DNA of 61,293 bases, taken from positions 1-61,293 of the forward strand of contig JBPCMS010000031.1 in assembly GCA_051002015.1 (NCBI GenBank). The letters are read 5' to 3'. The number at the start of each line of letters is the position of its first letter. The stretch's first letter is position 1. The translations under genes and the position numbers were made by a program. This stretch comes from JACDBE01 sp051002015. Lineage in GTDB: Bacteria; Actinomycetota; Acidimicrobiia; Spongiisociales; UBA5794. Under the pieces are notes generated by a model. The model made no database searches and was not told the DNA's origin. It was given only the letters and a program-made list of their open reading frames with translations. This document shows positions 45,306-54,474 of the stretch, piece by piece.

Positions 45306-46619
45306 TCAGAGCTGACCGAGGGTGACCTCGACGTTGCGGGTGGTCTCCCCTACGGAAGGAGCGATGGTGAGGGTGAGGGTGTCTCCCGCGCTCTGGTGGC
45401 GGAGGGCGATCACCAGCTCGTCCATGGTCTTGATGGGTTCGCCGTCTGCCGAGGTGATGATGTCCCCGGCGCGCAGCCCGGCGTCGGCGGCGGCGGTCCC
45501 CGTCTCCACCGACTCGATCTGTACCCCGGCGGCCACCTGGGCGCCGTCGGGCGAGGTGCCGAAGGCGGTGGCGCCGCGGATCCCGAGAAGGGCGTGGTCG
45601 ACCGAGCCCTCGGCGACCAGCTCGTCGACGATCCGGCGCATCAGCTCGACCGGCGTGGCGAACCCGATCCCCTCGACACCGACGTTGGACACGCCCACGG
45701 CGGTGGTGATCCCGATGAGGTGGCCCGAGGTGTCGACCAGGGCGCCGCCGCTGGAGCCTTCGGTGATCGGGGCATCGGTCTGCAGCATGCCGAACAGGGT
45801 GTCACCCTGACCAACGGTGACCTGGCGACCGAAGGCGGAGACGACGCCGACCGTGACCGACGGGCCTCCTTGGAGACCGAGCGGGCTGCCGACGGCGAGG
45901 GCGCCGTCGCCCACCCGCAGCGTCTCGGTGGAGCCGAGGGTGATGGGCTCGAGCCCGGTTGCCTCGATCTTGAGAACCGCCAAGTCGGTGAGCGGGTCGG
46001 TGCCGATCAGCGTGGCGGGATAGGAGGTGCGTCCGTCGGAGAGGACGACCTGGTACTCGGGGGCACCCTGCACCACGTGGTCGTTGGTGACGATGAGACC
46101 ATCTGCGGAGATGATCACCCCCGACCCCGAGCCGATCGGCAGCAGCCCGTCCCCGGTCTCGTTGCCCACCATGACGGTGACGATGGAGGGGACCACGGCG
46201 GCGGCGATGGCTGCCGTGTCCTCGGCCCGGTCCGGGGTGGGGGCCGCCGTGGTCCGGGGGGCGGTGGTGACCACCGTCGGGGTGTCGTCGCCGGAGAGCA
46301 GCGCCGAGCCGCCCAGGGCGAGGGCGGCACCGAGCACGGCGGCGACGATCGTCTGCGGCCACGAGCCCCGGTGGGGCGGCGCCGTCACCGGCGCGAGCGG
46401 AGCCGCCTGTCCGAGGTCGGGCCGGGGAGCCCCGGGATCGGGCGGCGGCGCATATGCCGGGTCGGTGACCGTCGGATCGGTCTCGAGGGTGTCCTCGTCG
46501 TCGCCGGGCGGCTCGTCGTAGCTGGCCAGCGGCGGTCTGTCGGGCAGCCGGTACCACACCGGGAGTTTGGTGCCGGTGGGGGCGAGCCGTTCTACCGTTT
46601 CGGTCTCTGCTGCGCGCAT
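45306..46619 (-). CDS. HtrA/DegP-like membrane-anchored serine protease
   Basis: The product is 437 aa. The cytoplasmic N-terminus of about 88 residues is acidic and Pro-rich, followed by one membrane anchor (89-110). The trypsin-like domain has H181 (VTNDHVV), D212 (LTDLAVL) and S290 (TEGSSGGAL). One PDZ domain follows (about 335-435, GLRAGDIITSADGEPIKTMDEL). This is the actinobacterial HtrA/PepD layout, with the protease outside the membrane in protein quality control. The small zinc-motif gene lies 10 nt upstream, likely in the same operon. Confidence 0.94.
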   Translation of the reverse strand: MRAAETETVERLAPTGTKLPVWYRLPDRPPLASYDEPPGDDEDTLETDPTVTDPAYAPPPDPGAPRPDLGQAAPLAPVTAPPHRGSWPQTIVAAVLGAALALGGSALLSGDDTPTVVTTAPRTTAAPTPDRAEDTAAIAAAVVPSIVTVMVGNETGDGLLPIGSGSGVIISADGLIVTNDHVVQGAPEYQVVLSDGRTSYPATLIGTDPLTDLAVLKIEATGLEPITLGSTETLRVGDGALAVGSPLGLQGGPSVTVGVVSAFGRQVTVGQGDTLFGMLQTDAPITEGSSGGALVDTSGHLIGITTAVGVSNVGVEGIGFATPVELMRRIVDELVAEGSVDHALLGIRGATAFGTSPDGAQVAAGVQIESVETGTAAADAGLRAGDIITSADGEPIKTMDELVIALRHQSAGDTLTLTIAPSVGETTRNVEVTLGQL

Positions 46620-46629
46620 CTGCGGGCGA

Positions 46630-46833
46630 TCAGACGTCGATTACGGGAACGTCGCGCCCCCGCACCCGGGGGAAGGTGATGGGGCTGTGCATGTGGCAGG
46701 TGCCGTTGCGGTTGTAGCGGGAAAGTCGGGTGGTGCAGCTCCGCGCCGAGCAGATCCGCACACCGTCCACGGCCTTGGGGCGGCGACGCCGGGCCGAGAC
46801 CTTGGTTCCGATGAGGGCGGTTGATTCGCTCAT
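46630..46833 (-). CDS. Small Cys/His-motif (zinc-binding-like) protein
   Basis: The product is 67 aa: a basic N-terminus and a C-x4-C ... C-x-H cluster (CSARSCTTRLSRYNRNGTCHMH) that looks like a one-knuckle zinc site. The ATG is internal to a longer open frame carrying the upstream EEP gene. It is treated as a separate gene because the 60 bases before it use codons (CTT, TTA, TCA, CGA) almost never used elsewhere here. An ATGA overlap with a 20-codon frame starting at 46892 is also seen. Function unknown; it lies 10 nt from htrA. Confidence 0.6.
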   Translation of the reverse strand: MSESTALIGTKVSARRRRPKAVDGVRICSARSCTTRLSRYNRNGTCHMHSPITFPRVRGRDVPVIDV

Positions 46834-47889
46834 GGGGCCCAGCATGCGTCCGCCCGGGTAAAGGCGTCGTAAAGCCATCGTGAAAGCTTCATGTGAATCC
46901 ACCGCATCCGGCGCGGTCGGCGATGATGAGCGATCCTGTGCGATGCCCGGGCTCGCCGCCATGGTGAGCCGCACCCGGACCGGGCGGTGATCGGACGCCT
47001 CCGTCGCCGGACCCAGCTGGCGGCTGATGACGGTGAGTTGACGGGTGTGGAGCACATGGTCGATCGGGATCCGGGCGATCGCCGGCAGCCGGGTTGGCCA
47101 CGACGCACCATATCCGAATCCCTCGAGCGAGTTGACCAGGTCGCCCGGCCCGGTGAGGTTGCGGAAGCCGTTGGACCAGGGGGTGGCGTTGAGGTCGCCG
47201 ACCACGATCACCGGGTCGGTCTCCTCGGCAACCGCCCGGCCCACTCGTGCCAGGACGTCGTCGCGGTATGCGGTGTCCGCGGCGTTGGTGGGGCTGGGCG
47301 GGTGGACACCGTAGACGACAACGGTCCCGTCACCGAACGCCAGCTCCAGCCGTACCGCGTCCCCCGCCGCCCTGGCGAATTCGAGCAGCTCCACCTCGAC
47401 GTCCACCGTGGTGAGGATGGTGACCCCGTAGTTGCGCCCCTCGTAGATCCCGCTGCGGACGTGGTGGTCGGGGAACCGCTCCTCCAGGTCGGCGAGATGG
47501 GCTCGGCCCGTCTCGAACAGGAAGACCACGTCGGGATCGCCATCGAGTGCCCAGCCGAGGCGGGGGACCCGGTTGCCGATCTGGATGTTGTAGCCCACCA
47601 CCGTGATCTCGGGGGCGTCGGGCTGCGGATCGGCCGGGCTCCGGTAGTAGAGCGGGGCGATGACGGCGATGTTGAGCATGGCCCCGCCCAGCATGACGGC
47701 GGCGGTGCCGGTCCGCCCCAGCGTCATCAGGGCGGCACCGATCACGGCCAGCCCCAGGAGGAACTGGAGCTTGAAGTTGGCGAGCAGATCGAACCACCAG
47801 GTCAGTGGGCCGAGGAATCCGAGCAGCGACAGCATCAGGACCAGACTCCCCGCCACGGTGAGGACACCGGCCGCCCTGCTCCGGATCAT
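46630..47889 (-). CDS. EEP-fold (endonuclease/exonuclease/phosphatase) membrane protein
   Basis: The frame is 419 aa; the recognisable protein ends near residue 320. Three membrane helices (about 5-85) precede an EEP domain: VVGYNIQIGNR, VVFLFETGRAHLADLEERFP, VVVGDLNATPWSNGFRNL and the catalytic ASDHRPVRVRL. The EEP domain is extracytoplasmic. The same arrangement is seen in DNase-I-like membrane proteins of unknown substrate. No stop codon follows the domain; the frame runs on through an apparent intergenic stretch into the small Cys/His gene. The ATG overlaps the stop of the preceding lipoprotein gene (ATGA). Confidence 0.8.
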   Translation of the reverse strand: MIRSRAAGVLTVAGSLVLMLSLLGFLGPLTWWFDLLANFKLQFLLGLAVIGAALMTLGRTGTAAVMLGGAMLNIAVIAPLYYRSPADPQPDAPEITVVGYNIQIGNRVPRLGWALDGDPDVVFLFETGRAHLADLEERFPDHHVRSGIYEGRNYGVTILTTVDVEVELLEFARAAGDAVRLELAFGDGTVVVYGVHPPSPTNAADTAYRDDVLARVGRAVAEETDPVIVVGDLNATPWSNGFRNLTGPGDLVNSLEGFGYGASWPTRLPAIARIPIDHVLHTRQLTVISRQLGPATEASDHRPVRVRLTMAASPGIAQDRSSSPTAPDAVDSHEAFTMALRRLYPGGRMLGPMSESTALIGTKVSARRRRPKAVDGVRICSARSCTTRLSRYNRNGTCHMHSPITFPRVRGRDVPVIDV

Positions 47890-49424
47890 CCCGCTTCGAG
47901 GCCGTAGAGGAAACCATCCCGAGACCCCACGTAGATCCCGCCCTTCCACACCGCAGGGGTGGCCTCGATGCAGCCGCCGGCGAACACGTTCTCGGAGAGG
48001 CGCACCGGCGCTCTTGGATCGGAGATGTCGTAGACCCGGAGGGCGGCGGACGCCTCGCAGTTGGTGGCGACGAGCAGCCGGTCCCCGGCGCGCACCGGAG
48101 ACGACCAGGCATGGGGCCCGATATCGTCGCGCCACACCACCTCGCCGGAGGTGGTGTCGACGGCGAGGAGCTCGCCGACGTTGGTGGGGACGAACAACAG
48201 GTCGTCGACCAGCGCAGGGGTGGCCCAGATGCCACCGTCGACCCCACCGGCCGGCACCTCGATCCCCCACACCCTGGGGTCGTCGGGTCGATCGGGGTCG
48301 AGCTTGACCAACTGGCCCACCTCGCCGGCGCGCGCCGTCACTAGATCGACCTGGGCGGCGACGTACAGATCGCCCGCTCCGTCGATGACGATGGTGGCGT
48401 CGACGTCGTCGCCCATCCAGTAGTCGAACACCACCGAAGCCTCGCCGTCGGGCAGGTCGCCGATGTCGACCCCGACGACCCGGCCCGCCGAGTTGGCGAA
48501 GTAGGCCATCCCCTCGAAGATCGCGGTCGAGTTCTCGACGCTCTGCTGGCGGCCGACGGCGGCGACCAGCTCGTCGGTGAACGCCGGCATCGAGAACACC
48601 ACGTCGGGATCGACGGTGACCAGGCCGTCGCCGTCGGTGTCCCGGTTGAGCTCGATGGCGAACCACCAGCTGTTCTCCCCACCGACATAGAGCATCCCGT
48701 CGACCACCACCGGGTTCGAGTCCCAGTCGTCGTTCCACATGCCGTCGACGGCGTCGGCGTTGAGGCTCCACAGCTCGGTGGGCGTCTCCCGGTCGAGAGC
48801 GATGATCCGAAAGTTGGGGTGGCGGGACCCGGCATACAGCAGCGGGAAGCCATCCGGATCGAGGGTCACCGATCCCTTGATGATGTCGCCCATGGGGAAA
48901 TCGGGTTTGGTGCGTTCCCCGGTGGCGGCGTCGAGGAAGTGGATGTTCTTGTCGTAGGCACCGAAGATGATCTCGGTGATGCCGTCGGGGCGCTCCCACA
49001 CCACCGGCTGACCGGTCCACCCGGTGCCGCACCACACCTTGTCCTCACCACCGACCGGAGAGTTGCCGCACATGGCCGAGTCGGGGAAGCGCCACTTCAC
49101 CTGCAGCGAGTCGGGGATCGGTCCCTCCCCGTACCAGGTGCGCGACGGGTTCCCCCGGAACATGGTGAGCCCGTCGATCGTCCCATGCGGGGCGCCCACC
49201 CCGCCGGGAGGCAATGCGGTGGTGGTCGTGGTGGGAGGGGCGGTGGTGGTGGTGGTCGGGGGCGCCGTGGTGGTGGCGGGGAGCGCCGCCAACGTGGGGA
49301 GCGTCGCCGATGCCGGCTCGCCGGTGTCTCCGGTGATCGGGCTGTCGCTCCCCAGCGACAGGCTGCAGGCGCCCACGACGAGCAGGTACAGAACGAGCCA
49401 ACGGGGATGGGGCGAGCGCCGCAT
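47886..49424 (-). CDS. PQQ-like beta-propeller lipoprotein
   Basis: The product is 512 aa from ATG at 49424, giving a lipoprotein signal with lipobox VVGAC. A Thr/Pro linker (TTTAPPTTTTTAPP) spaces a beta-propeller of PQQ/WD-like repeats: KWRFPDSAMCG, IIFGAYDKNIHFLDAATGE, LLYAGSRHPNF, WATPALVDDLLFVPTNVGELLAVDTTSGEVVW, GGIYVGSRDGFLYGLEAG. The likely role is a scaffold or binding protein outside the cell; quinone-dependent catalysis is not indicated. TACAGT lies 10 nt before the ATG. Coupled to the EEP gene. Confidence 0.87.
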   Translation of the reverse strand: MRRSPHPRWLVLYLLVVGACSLSLGSDSPITGDTGEPASATLPTLAALPATTTAPPTTTTTAPPTTTTTALPPGGVGAPHGTIDGLTMFRGNPSRTWYGEGPIPDSLQVKWRFPDSAMCGNSPVGGEDKVWCGTGWTGQPVVWERPDGITEIIFGAYDKNIHFLDAATGERTKPDFPMGDIIKGSVTLDPDGFPLLYAGSRHPNFRIIALDRETPTELWSLNADAVDGMWNDDWDSNPVVVDGMLYVGGENSWWFAIELNRDTDGDGLVTVDPDVVFSMPAFTDELVAAVGRQQSVENSTAIFEGMAYFANSAGRVVGVDIGDLPDGEASVVFDYWMGDDVDATIVIDGAGDLYVAAQVDLVTARAGEVGQLVKLDPDRPDDPRVWGIEVPAGGVDGGIWATPALVDDLLFVPTNVGELLAVDTTSGEVVWRDDIGPHAWSSPVRAGDRLLVATNCEASAALRVYDISDPRAPVRLSENVFAGGCIEATPAVWKGGIYVGSRDGFLYGLEAG

Positions 49425-49521
49425 GACCGGGGTCACTGTAGGAGGGCCCCGGGGATCGGCGGCAGGAATCGGCGCCACCGCGGTGCCGGCGCCGACTCCG
49501 CCCCGGGGAGCGAACGCAGGA

Positions 49522-49558
49522 GCGCCCGCCCGGCGGTGTCGGTCCGCCGAGCGGGCGC
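49522..49558. terminator. GC-rich hairpin between the CBS gene and the beta-propeller gene
   Basis: Stem GCGCCCGC/GCGGGCGC plus CGGCGG/CCGCCG with one mismatch and a 7-nt loop; located 27 bp past the CBS stop on the minus strand. It probably ends that transcript, although no U-tract follows. Confidence 0.4.
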
Positions 49559-49584
49559 CGGCTTCGTGGGCCCGCCGAATCCTG

Positions 49585-49998
49585 TCAGTTGTTGGGGGGA
49601 GCGGCGCTGATCCCGCTGAGGATGGCGCCCGAATCACCCTCCACGGCCAGGTCGCCGAGCGAGACGATCCCGACCACCGAGCCGCCGTCGACGACCGGGA
49701 TGCGCCGCAGCGCCTTCTCCCGCATCAGGTCGGCTGCCTCCTCGACGGTGGTGTCGGAACCGACGGTGGCGACGTCGCTGGTGCAGATGTCGCCGAGGCG
49801 GGTGGTCGCCGGCTCCGACCGACCGGCGATCGCCTTCACCACGATGTCGCGGTCGGTGACGATCCCGCACAGCTCGCCGTTGCGTGAAACCAGCACGTCA
49901 CCGATGTCGTTGTCCCGCATGGCCTGCGCCGCTTCGACGATGCTGGCGTCATCGCCCAGCATGATCGGGTTGGGTGTCATGACCTGGCCGATGTTCAT
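49585..49998 (-). CDS. Two-CBS-domain protein
   Basis: The product is 137 aa from ATG at 49998 with GGGAGGTCGAAGG as ribosome-binding site. It is made of two CBS motifs only: IGQVMTPNPIMLGDDASIVEAAQAM and LGDICTSDVATVGSDTTVEEAADLM. It would bind an adenosine ligand as a dimer. A stand-alone regulator or sensor with no visible partner; the CBS-BON protein at 29585 is a separate member. Confidence 0.9.
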   Translation of the reverse strand: MNIGQVMTPNPIMLGDDASIVEAAQAMRDNDIGDVLVSRNGELCGIVTDRDIVVKAIAGRSEPATTRLGDICTSDVATVGSDTTVEEAADLMREKALRRIPVVDGGSVVGIVSLGDLAVEGDSGAILSGISAAPPNN

Positions 49999-50145
49999 CC
50001 TTCGACCTCCCGGATCGCTTCGCCGCCGGTGGCGGCCGGTCACCCCTCACCTACCCGCCGACGCCGACGCTCAACCCACATCCCGGGAGAGTCATCGCCC
50101 ACGCTGCCCGGGGAAGGCGGCATCGGGTCCGGATAGGGTGCGGCC

Positions 50146-51928
50146 ATGGTCACCCCACCCGTCACCACCGGCGCCCCATCCGGTGCGGTGCGGCAGGGTC
50201 TGGGTCTGCTGAGGCGCACCGCTCTCCAGTTCCGGGCGGATTCGTTCCGGTCGATCGGAGGCGCCCTGGTGTGGATGGCGGCGATCGTGGCCAGCCCGTA
50301 CCTGATCAAGCTGATCGTCGACGACGCCCTGAAGGACGGCGACACCGGCATGCTGGTGCCGCTGGTGGCGATCCTGGTGACGGTGGGGCTGGTCCAGGCG
50401 GTCGGGATCGCGGTGCGCCGCTACTTCGGGTTCCGGCTGTCCTATCGGGCCGAGGCCGACCTGCGCAACCGGATGTTCGCCCACCTGCAGCGGCTCGGGT
50501 TCCGCTTCCACGACGAGACCTCGACCGGCCAGCTGAAGGCTCGGGCGTCATCCGATCTCTCCCAGGTGCGGTCGATGTTCGCCATGCTCCCCATCACCGT
50601 TGCCAACATCGGGATGTTCATCGCCGTCGCCGCGGTGCTGATCCTGATCGATCCCTTGCTGGGAATGGTGTCATCGCTGATCATCCCCTTGCTGTTCTTC
50701 GCATCCGCCCGGTACGCCCGAAGGGTGATCGGGCTGTCGTTCGAGGTTCAGGAGCGGCTCGCCGACCTGTCCCAGGTGGTCGAGGAGACCGTCGGAGGCA
50801 TACAGGTTGTCAAGGCATTCGGCCGGGAGGCGACCGAGCAGCCCGGCTCGACGCCACCGCCGACCGGATCTACGACCGGACCATCGCCCTGGCTCGGGTG
50901 TCGTCCGGTTTCAGCCCGCTGTTCGAGCTGATCCCTTCGCTGGGAACGGTTGCCGTGCTCTGGTTGGGCGGGTTCCGGGTGATCGACGGCGCCATCACCA
51001 TCGGAGATTTCGTCGCCTACACCCAGTATCTGATCATCCTGGTGCTCCCCATCAGGATCACCGGCTGGTTCTTCGCCAACCTGCCGAGGGCGGCGGCGTC
51101 TGCGTCCCGGGTCGAGCTGCTCCTCGGCACCGTGGCCGACCCGGGCGAGCCCGACGATCCGGTGCCGCTCCCCGACGGCCCGGGCGAGGTCGCCTTCGCC
51201 GGGGTGCGGTTCGGATACGGGCCGGTTCCGGTGCTCGACCGGGTCGACCTGCCCATTCCGGGCGGGACCTCGGTGGCGCTGGTCGGTTCGACCGGGGCCG
51301 GTAAGACCTCCCTTGCCTTCCTCATCCCCCGGTTCCACGACGTCGACGCCGGAGTGGTGCGGCTCGACGGGCTCGATGTGCGCTCGATCTCGCTGGACGA
51401 GCTGCGGGGCGAGGTGGCGGTTGTGTTCCAGGAGTCGTTCCTGTTCTCGTCCTCGGTGCGGGACAACATCGCCCTTGGTGCTCCCGACGCCACGGACGAG
51501 CAGGTCAGGGCGGCGGCGCGGCTGGCCCGCGCCCACGACTTCATCTGCCGACTCCCCGAGGGATACGACACCGTGGTCGGGGAGCGGGGTCACAGCCTGT
51601 CCGGCGGTCAGCGGCAGCGGGTCGCCCTGGCTCGGGCGGTGCTGCGCGACCCGCGGGTCCTGATCCTCGACGACGCCACCTCGTCGGTGGACGCCGTGGT
51701 CGAGGCCGAGATCCAGGAGGCGTTGCCTCAGGTGATGGCGGGCCGCACCACGGTGATCATCGCCCACCGCACCTCGACCCTGGCCCTGGTCGACCAGGTG
51801 GTGTTCCTCGACCGGGGGCGGATCGCCGCCGTCGGCCCCCACGGGCTGCTCCTCGCACCGAGCCCCGGTATGCCGAGGTGCTGGCAAGCGGCGACGCCGC
51901 CGCCACCGACGGTGAGGCGGCGTCGTGA
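50146..51928 (+). pseudogene. ABC exporter half-transporter, frameshifted (first of pair)
   Basis: Exporter-type ABC gene with a TM domain (6 helices) then NBD. The ATG follows TAGGGT by 6 nt. Frame 1 is lost at about 50841: ...EQ then PGS, whereas one extra G gives ARLDATADRIYDRTIALARVSS in the next frame. That frame continues through Walker A GSTGAGKTS, signature LSGGQRQRVALA and Walker B ILDDATSSVD, and is lost again near 51858, where one base restores EPRYAEVLASGD and a TGA at 51926 overlapping the next GTG. The Walker B carries Asp instead of catalytic Glu, as in the degenerate half of heterodimeric exporters. Confidence 0.75.
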
Positions 51929-53693
51929 AGTACCTGTCGTCTGCCGGGGTGAAGGCTGAGCAGCCGGGGAAGCTGCTGCGACGGGCGGCGGGGATGTCCC
52001 GACACCTGCTGTGGCCGGCGGTCGGCGCATTCGGGGTGACGGCGCTTGCCACCGTCGCCCGGTTGCTCGGTCCCCTGGTGGTCGGCGGCGGCATCGACGC
52101 CGGCATCGACGCCGGCGACAAGGCTGCGATCACCAGGGCGGCCGTCGCCTACCTGGGACTGCTGGCGGTCCAGTACGTCGCCGCCCGCTGGTCGCAGCTC
52201 GCCGTGGCGACGGTGGGCGAGCGGTTCCTCAAGATGCTGCGGTCCCGCCTCTTCGGGCACCTCACCCGGCTCGACATGGGCTTCTACGACGACGCCAAGA
52301 CCGGGGTGTTGGTGAGCCGGATGACCTCGGACATCGAGTCGATGACCGAGTTCGTCAACGAGGGGGCGGTGCTCACCCTCACCAACCTGCTCACCGCGGT
52401 CGGGGTGGCGGTGGTGATGGTCATCGTCGACCCGCCCCTGGCGCTCGGCGTCTTCGTCGTCATCGCCGCTCTTGTCGCAGTGTCGGTGCTGTTCTCCCGG
52501 CAGGTGGCGGAGGCATACGAGCAGGTGCGGGAGCGTATCGGACGGGTGCTGGCCGGGCTCCAGGAGGGGATCACCGGAGTCAGGGTGGTCCAGGCCTTCA
52601 CCCAGGAGTCGGCGCAGGCGTCCGACTTCGCCAGGACCAACGAGCGTTACGTCGAGGCGAGCATGGCCGCCGCCTAGGCCATCTCGTGGTACTTCCCGGT
52701 GGTGGCCTTCCTGCGGATCGTCGGGATAGGGCTGGTCCTCCTGGTGGGCGGGCGCCGGTGGTCGACGGCGGGCTCAGCTTCGGTGATCTGGTGGCGCTGT
52801 TGCTCTACGTCAACTGGTTCTTCGAGCCGATCATCAACCTGGCCAACGTGTACAACCTGCTCCAGGCGGCGCTGGCGGCGCTGGGCAAGGTGTTCTCCCT
52901 GCTGGACCGGCAGCCGGCGGTGTCGGAGCGCTCCACCGCCTCCGATCTGTCCGGCCCGGTCGTCGGGGAGCTGGTGCTCGATGGGGTCACCTTCGGCTAC
53001 GGCGACCAGCCGGTGCTCGAGGAGGTCTCGCTCCGGGTGCCGCCGGGCCAGCGTCTCGCCGTCGTCGGCGAGACCGGCGCCGGGAAGTCGACCATCGCCA
53101 AGCTGCTCATGCGGTTCTACGACCCCGACCGGGGCCGGGTCACCATCGACGGGAACGACCTGCGCGATCTGACCTTCGCCGCCCGGGCGGGAGCGATCAC
53201 CCTGATCCCGCAGGATGGGTTCCTGTTCAACGGGACCCTCCGGGAGAACCTGCGCTACGGCCGGCCGGACGCCACCGACCGGGAGGTGTGGGACGTGTGC
53301 CGGGCGATGGGGATCGCCGACTGGGTCGAGTCGCTCCCCGACGACCTCGACACCGATGTCCAGGAGCGGGGAAGCCGTTTCTCGGCGGGCGAGCGACAGC
53401 TGGTGGCCCTCGGCCGGGCCCTGCTCGCCGATCCAGGGGTGGTGGTGCTCGACGAGGCCACCTCGAACCTCGACCCGGAGACCGAGGTCAGGATGGAGGG
53501 GGCGATGCGGGTGCTGCTCGCCGGCCGCAGCGCGGTGGTCATCGCCCACAGGCTCCGATCGGCGCAGCGGGCCGACCGGGTGGTGATGATCGACCGCGGC
53601 CGGGTCGTCGCCGACGGGATGCGCGACGAGCTGGTGGCGTCCCACCCCGCATACCGGTACCTGGTCGAGGTGTGGGAGCGGGGCAAGGCCTGA
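51925..53693 (+). pseudogene. ABC exporter half-transporter, stop and frameshift (second of pair)
   Basis: The second half-transporter starts GTG overlapping the first one's stop. An in-frame TAG (52675-52677) interrupts YVEASMAAA-stop-AISWYFPVVAFLRIVG. At about 52750 one base is missing: VGG continues in the neighbouring frame as PVVDGGLSFGDLVALLLYVNWFFEP. The NBD is complete and canonical: Walker A GETGAGKST, FSAGERQLVALG and VVLDEATSNLD with catalytic Glu. With the first gene it would have formed a heterodimeric multidrug- or lipid-type exporter. As read, only unlinked fragments could be made. Confidence 0.75.
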
Positions 53694-53808
53694 TCCTCGC
53701 CCGCCCGACGGGCGGATGATGCGGGTATCGGCCGCCCCGAGATCGACGGGACCACGGCTGGACAGCAGGTGGCGGGAAGGCACCGGCCACCGTGGCAGAA
53801 TCGCCGCC

Positions 53809-54471
53809 ATGGCAGAGCCCTCGGCGCCCCGCACCACCGTCCGCAGGCTGGCCGAGCGCGGCGTCTACGACCGCGCCGCCATCGACGCCGTGCTCGACGA
53901 GGCGCTGATCTGCCACGTCGGGTTCGTCGTCGAGGGCGGCCCCGTGGTCATTCCCACCATCCACGCCAGAAGCGGGGACCTCCTCTACCTGCACGGGTCT
54001 CCCGCCAGCCGGATGCTACGCTCGATGCGGGCCGGCGACGAGGTGTGCGTCGCCGTCACCCTGGTCGACGGGTTGGTGATGGCCCGGGCCCCGTTCCACA
54101 GCTCGATGAACTACCGCTCGGTGGTGCTGTTCGGTGAGCCCCGCATCGTCGACGACCCCGACGAGCTGTGGGAGGCGTTCACGGTGCTGACCGAGCACGT
54201 CGCCCCAGGTCGGTGGGCCGACAGCAGGCTCCCCAACCAGAAGGAGATCCGGGGGACGCTGGTGGCGGCGGTGCCCATCGACCAGGCCTCGGCCAAGATC
54301 CGCACCGGGCCGCCCGGAGACGACGAGGAGGACTACGACCTGCCCATCTGGGCCGGTGTGGTGCCGCTCCGCCTCGAGGCAGGGGCGCCCATCCCCGATC
54401 CCCGCCTCGCCCCCGGGATCGGGCCTCCCCCGTACCTCACCGGCTACCGCAGACCGGGCACGGACGGCTGA
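53809..54471 (+). CDS. NimA-like pyridoxamine 5'-phosphate oxidase-fold flavoprotein
   Basis: The product is 220 aa from ATG at 53809. Features: VRRLAERGVYDRAAIDAVLDEALICHVGFVVEGGPVVIPTIHARSGDLLYLHGSPASRMLRSM, then a conserved SSMNYRSVVLFGEP. These are FMN-binding split-barrel proteins; some (Nim) reduce nitro compounds, others are uncharacterised. ATG 53716 upstream is in frame but reads Arg-rich sequence. It is convergent with the dehydratase gene, with 3 nt between the stops. Confidence 0.87.
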   Translation: MAEPSAPRTTVRRLAERGVYDRAAIDAVLDEALICHVGFVVEGGPVVIPTIHARSGDLLYLHGSPASRMLRSMRAGDEVCVAVTLVDGLVMARAPFHSSMNYRSVVLFGEPRIVDDPDELWEAFTVLTEHVAPGRWADSRLPNQKEIRGTLVAAVPIDQASAKIRTGPPGDDEEDYDLPIWAGVVPLRLEAGAPIPDPRLAPGIGPPPYLTGYRRPGTDG

Positions 54472-54474
54472 CCG

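Noticed and set aside
46830..46892. 20-codon ORF with an ATGA overlap before the Cys/His gene
   Set aside because: Rare codons, no ribosome-binding site and no close -10 box; it may be chance.
50841..52750. Programmed ribosomal frameshifting in the ABC genes
   Set aside because: Three separate shifts plus a stop, without a slippery heptamer or a downstream structure at each, fit decay or sequence error better.
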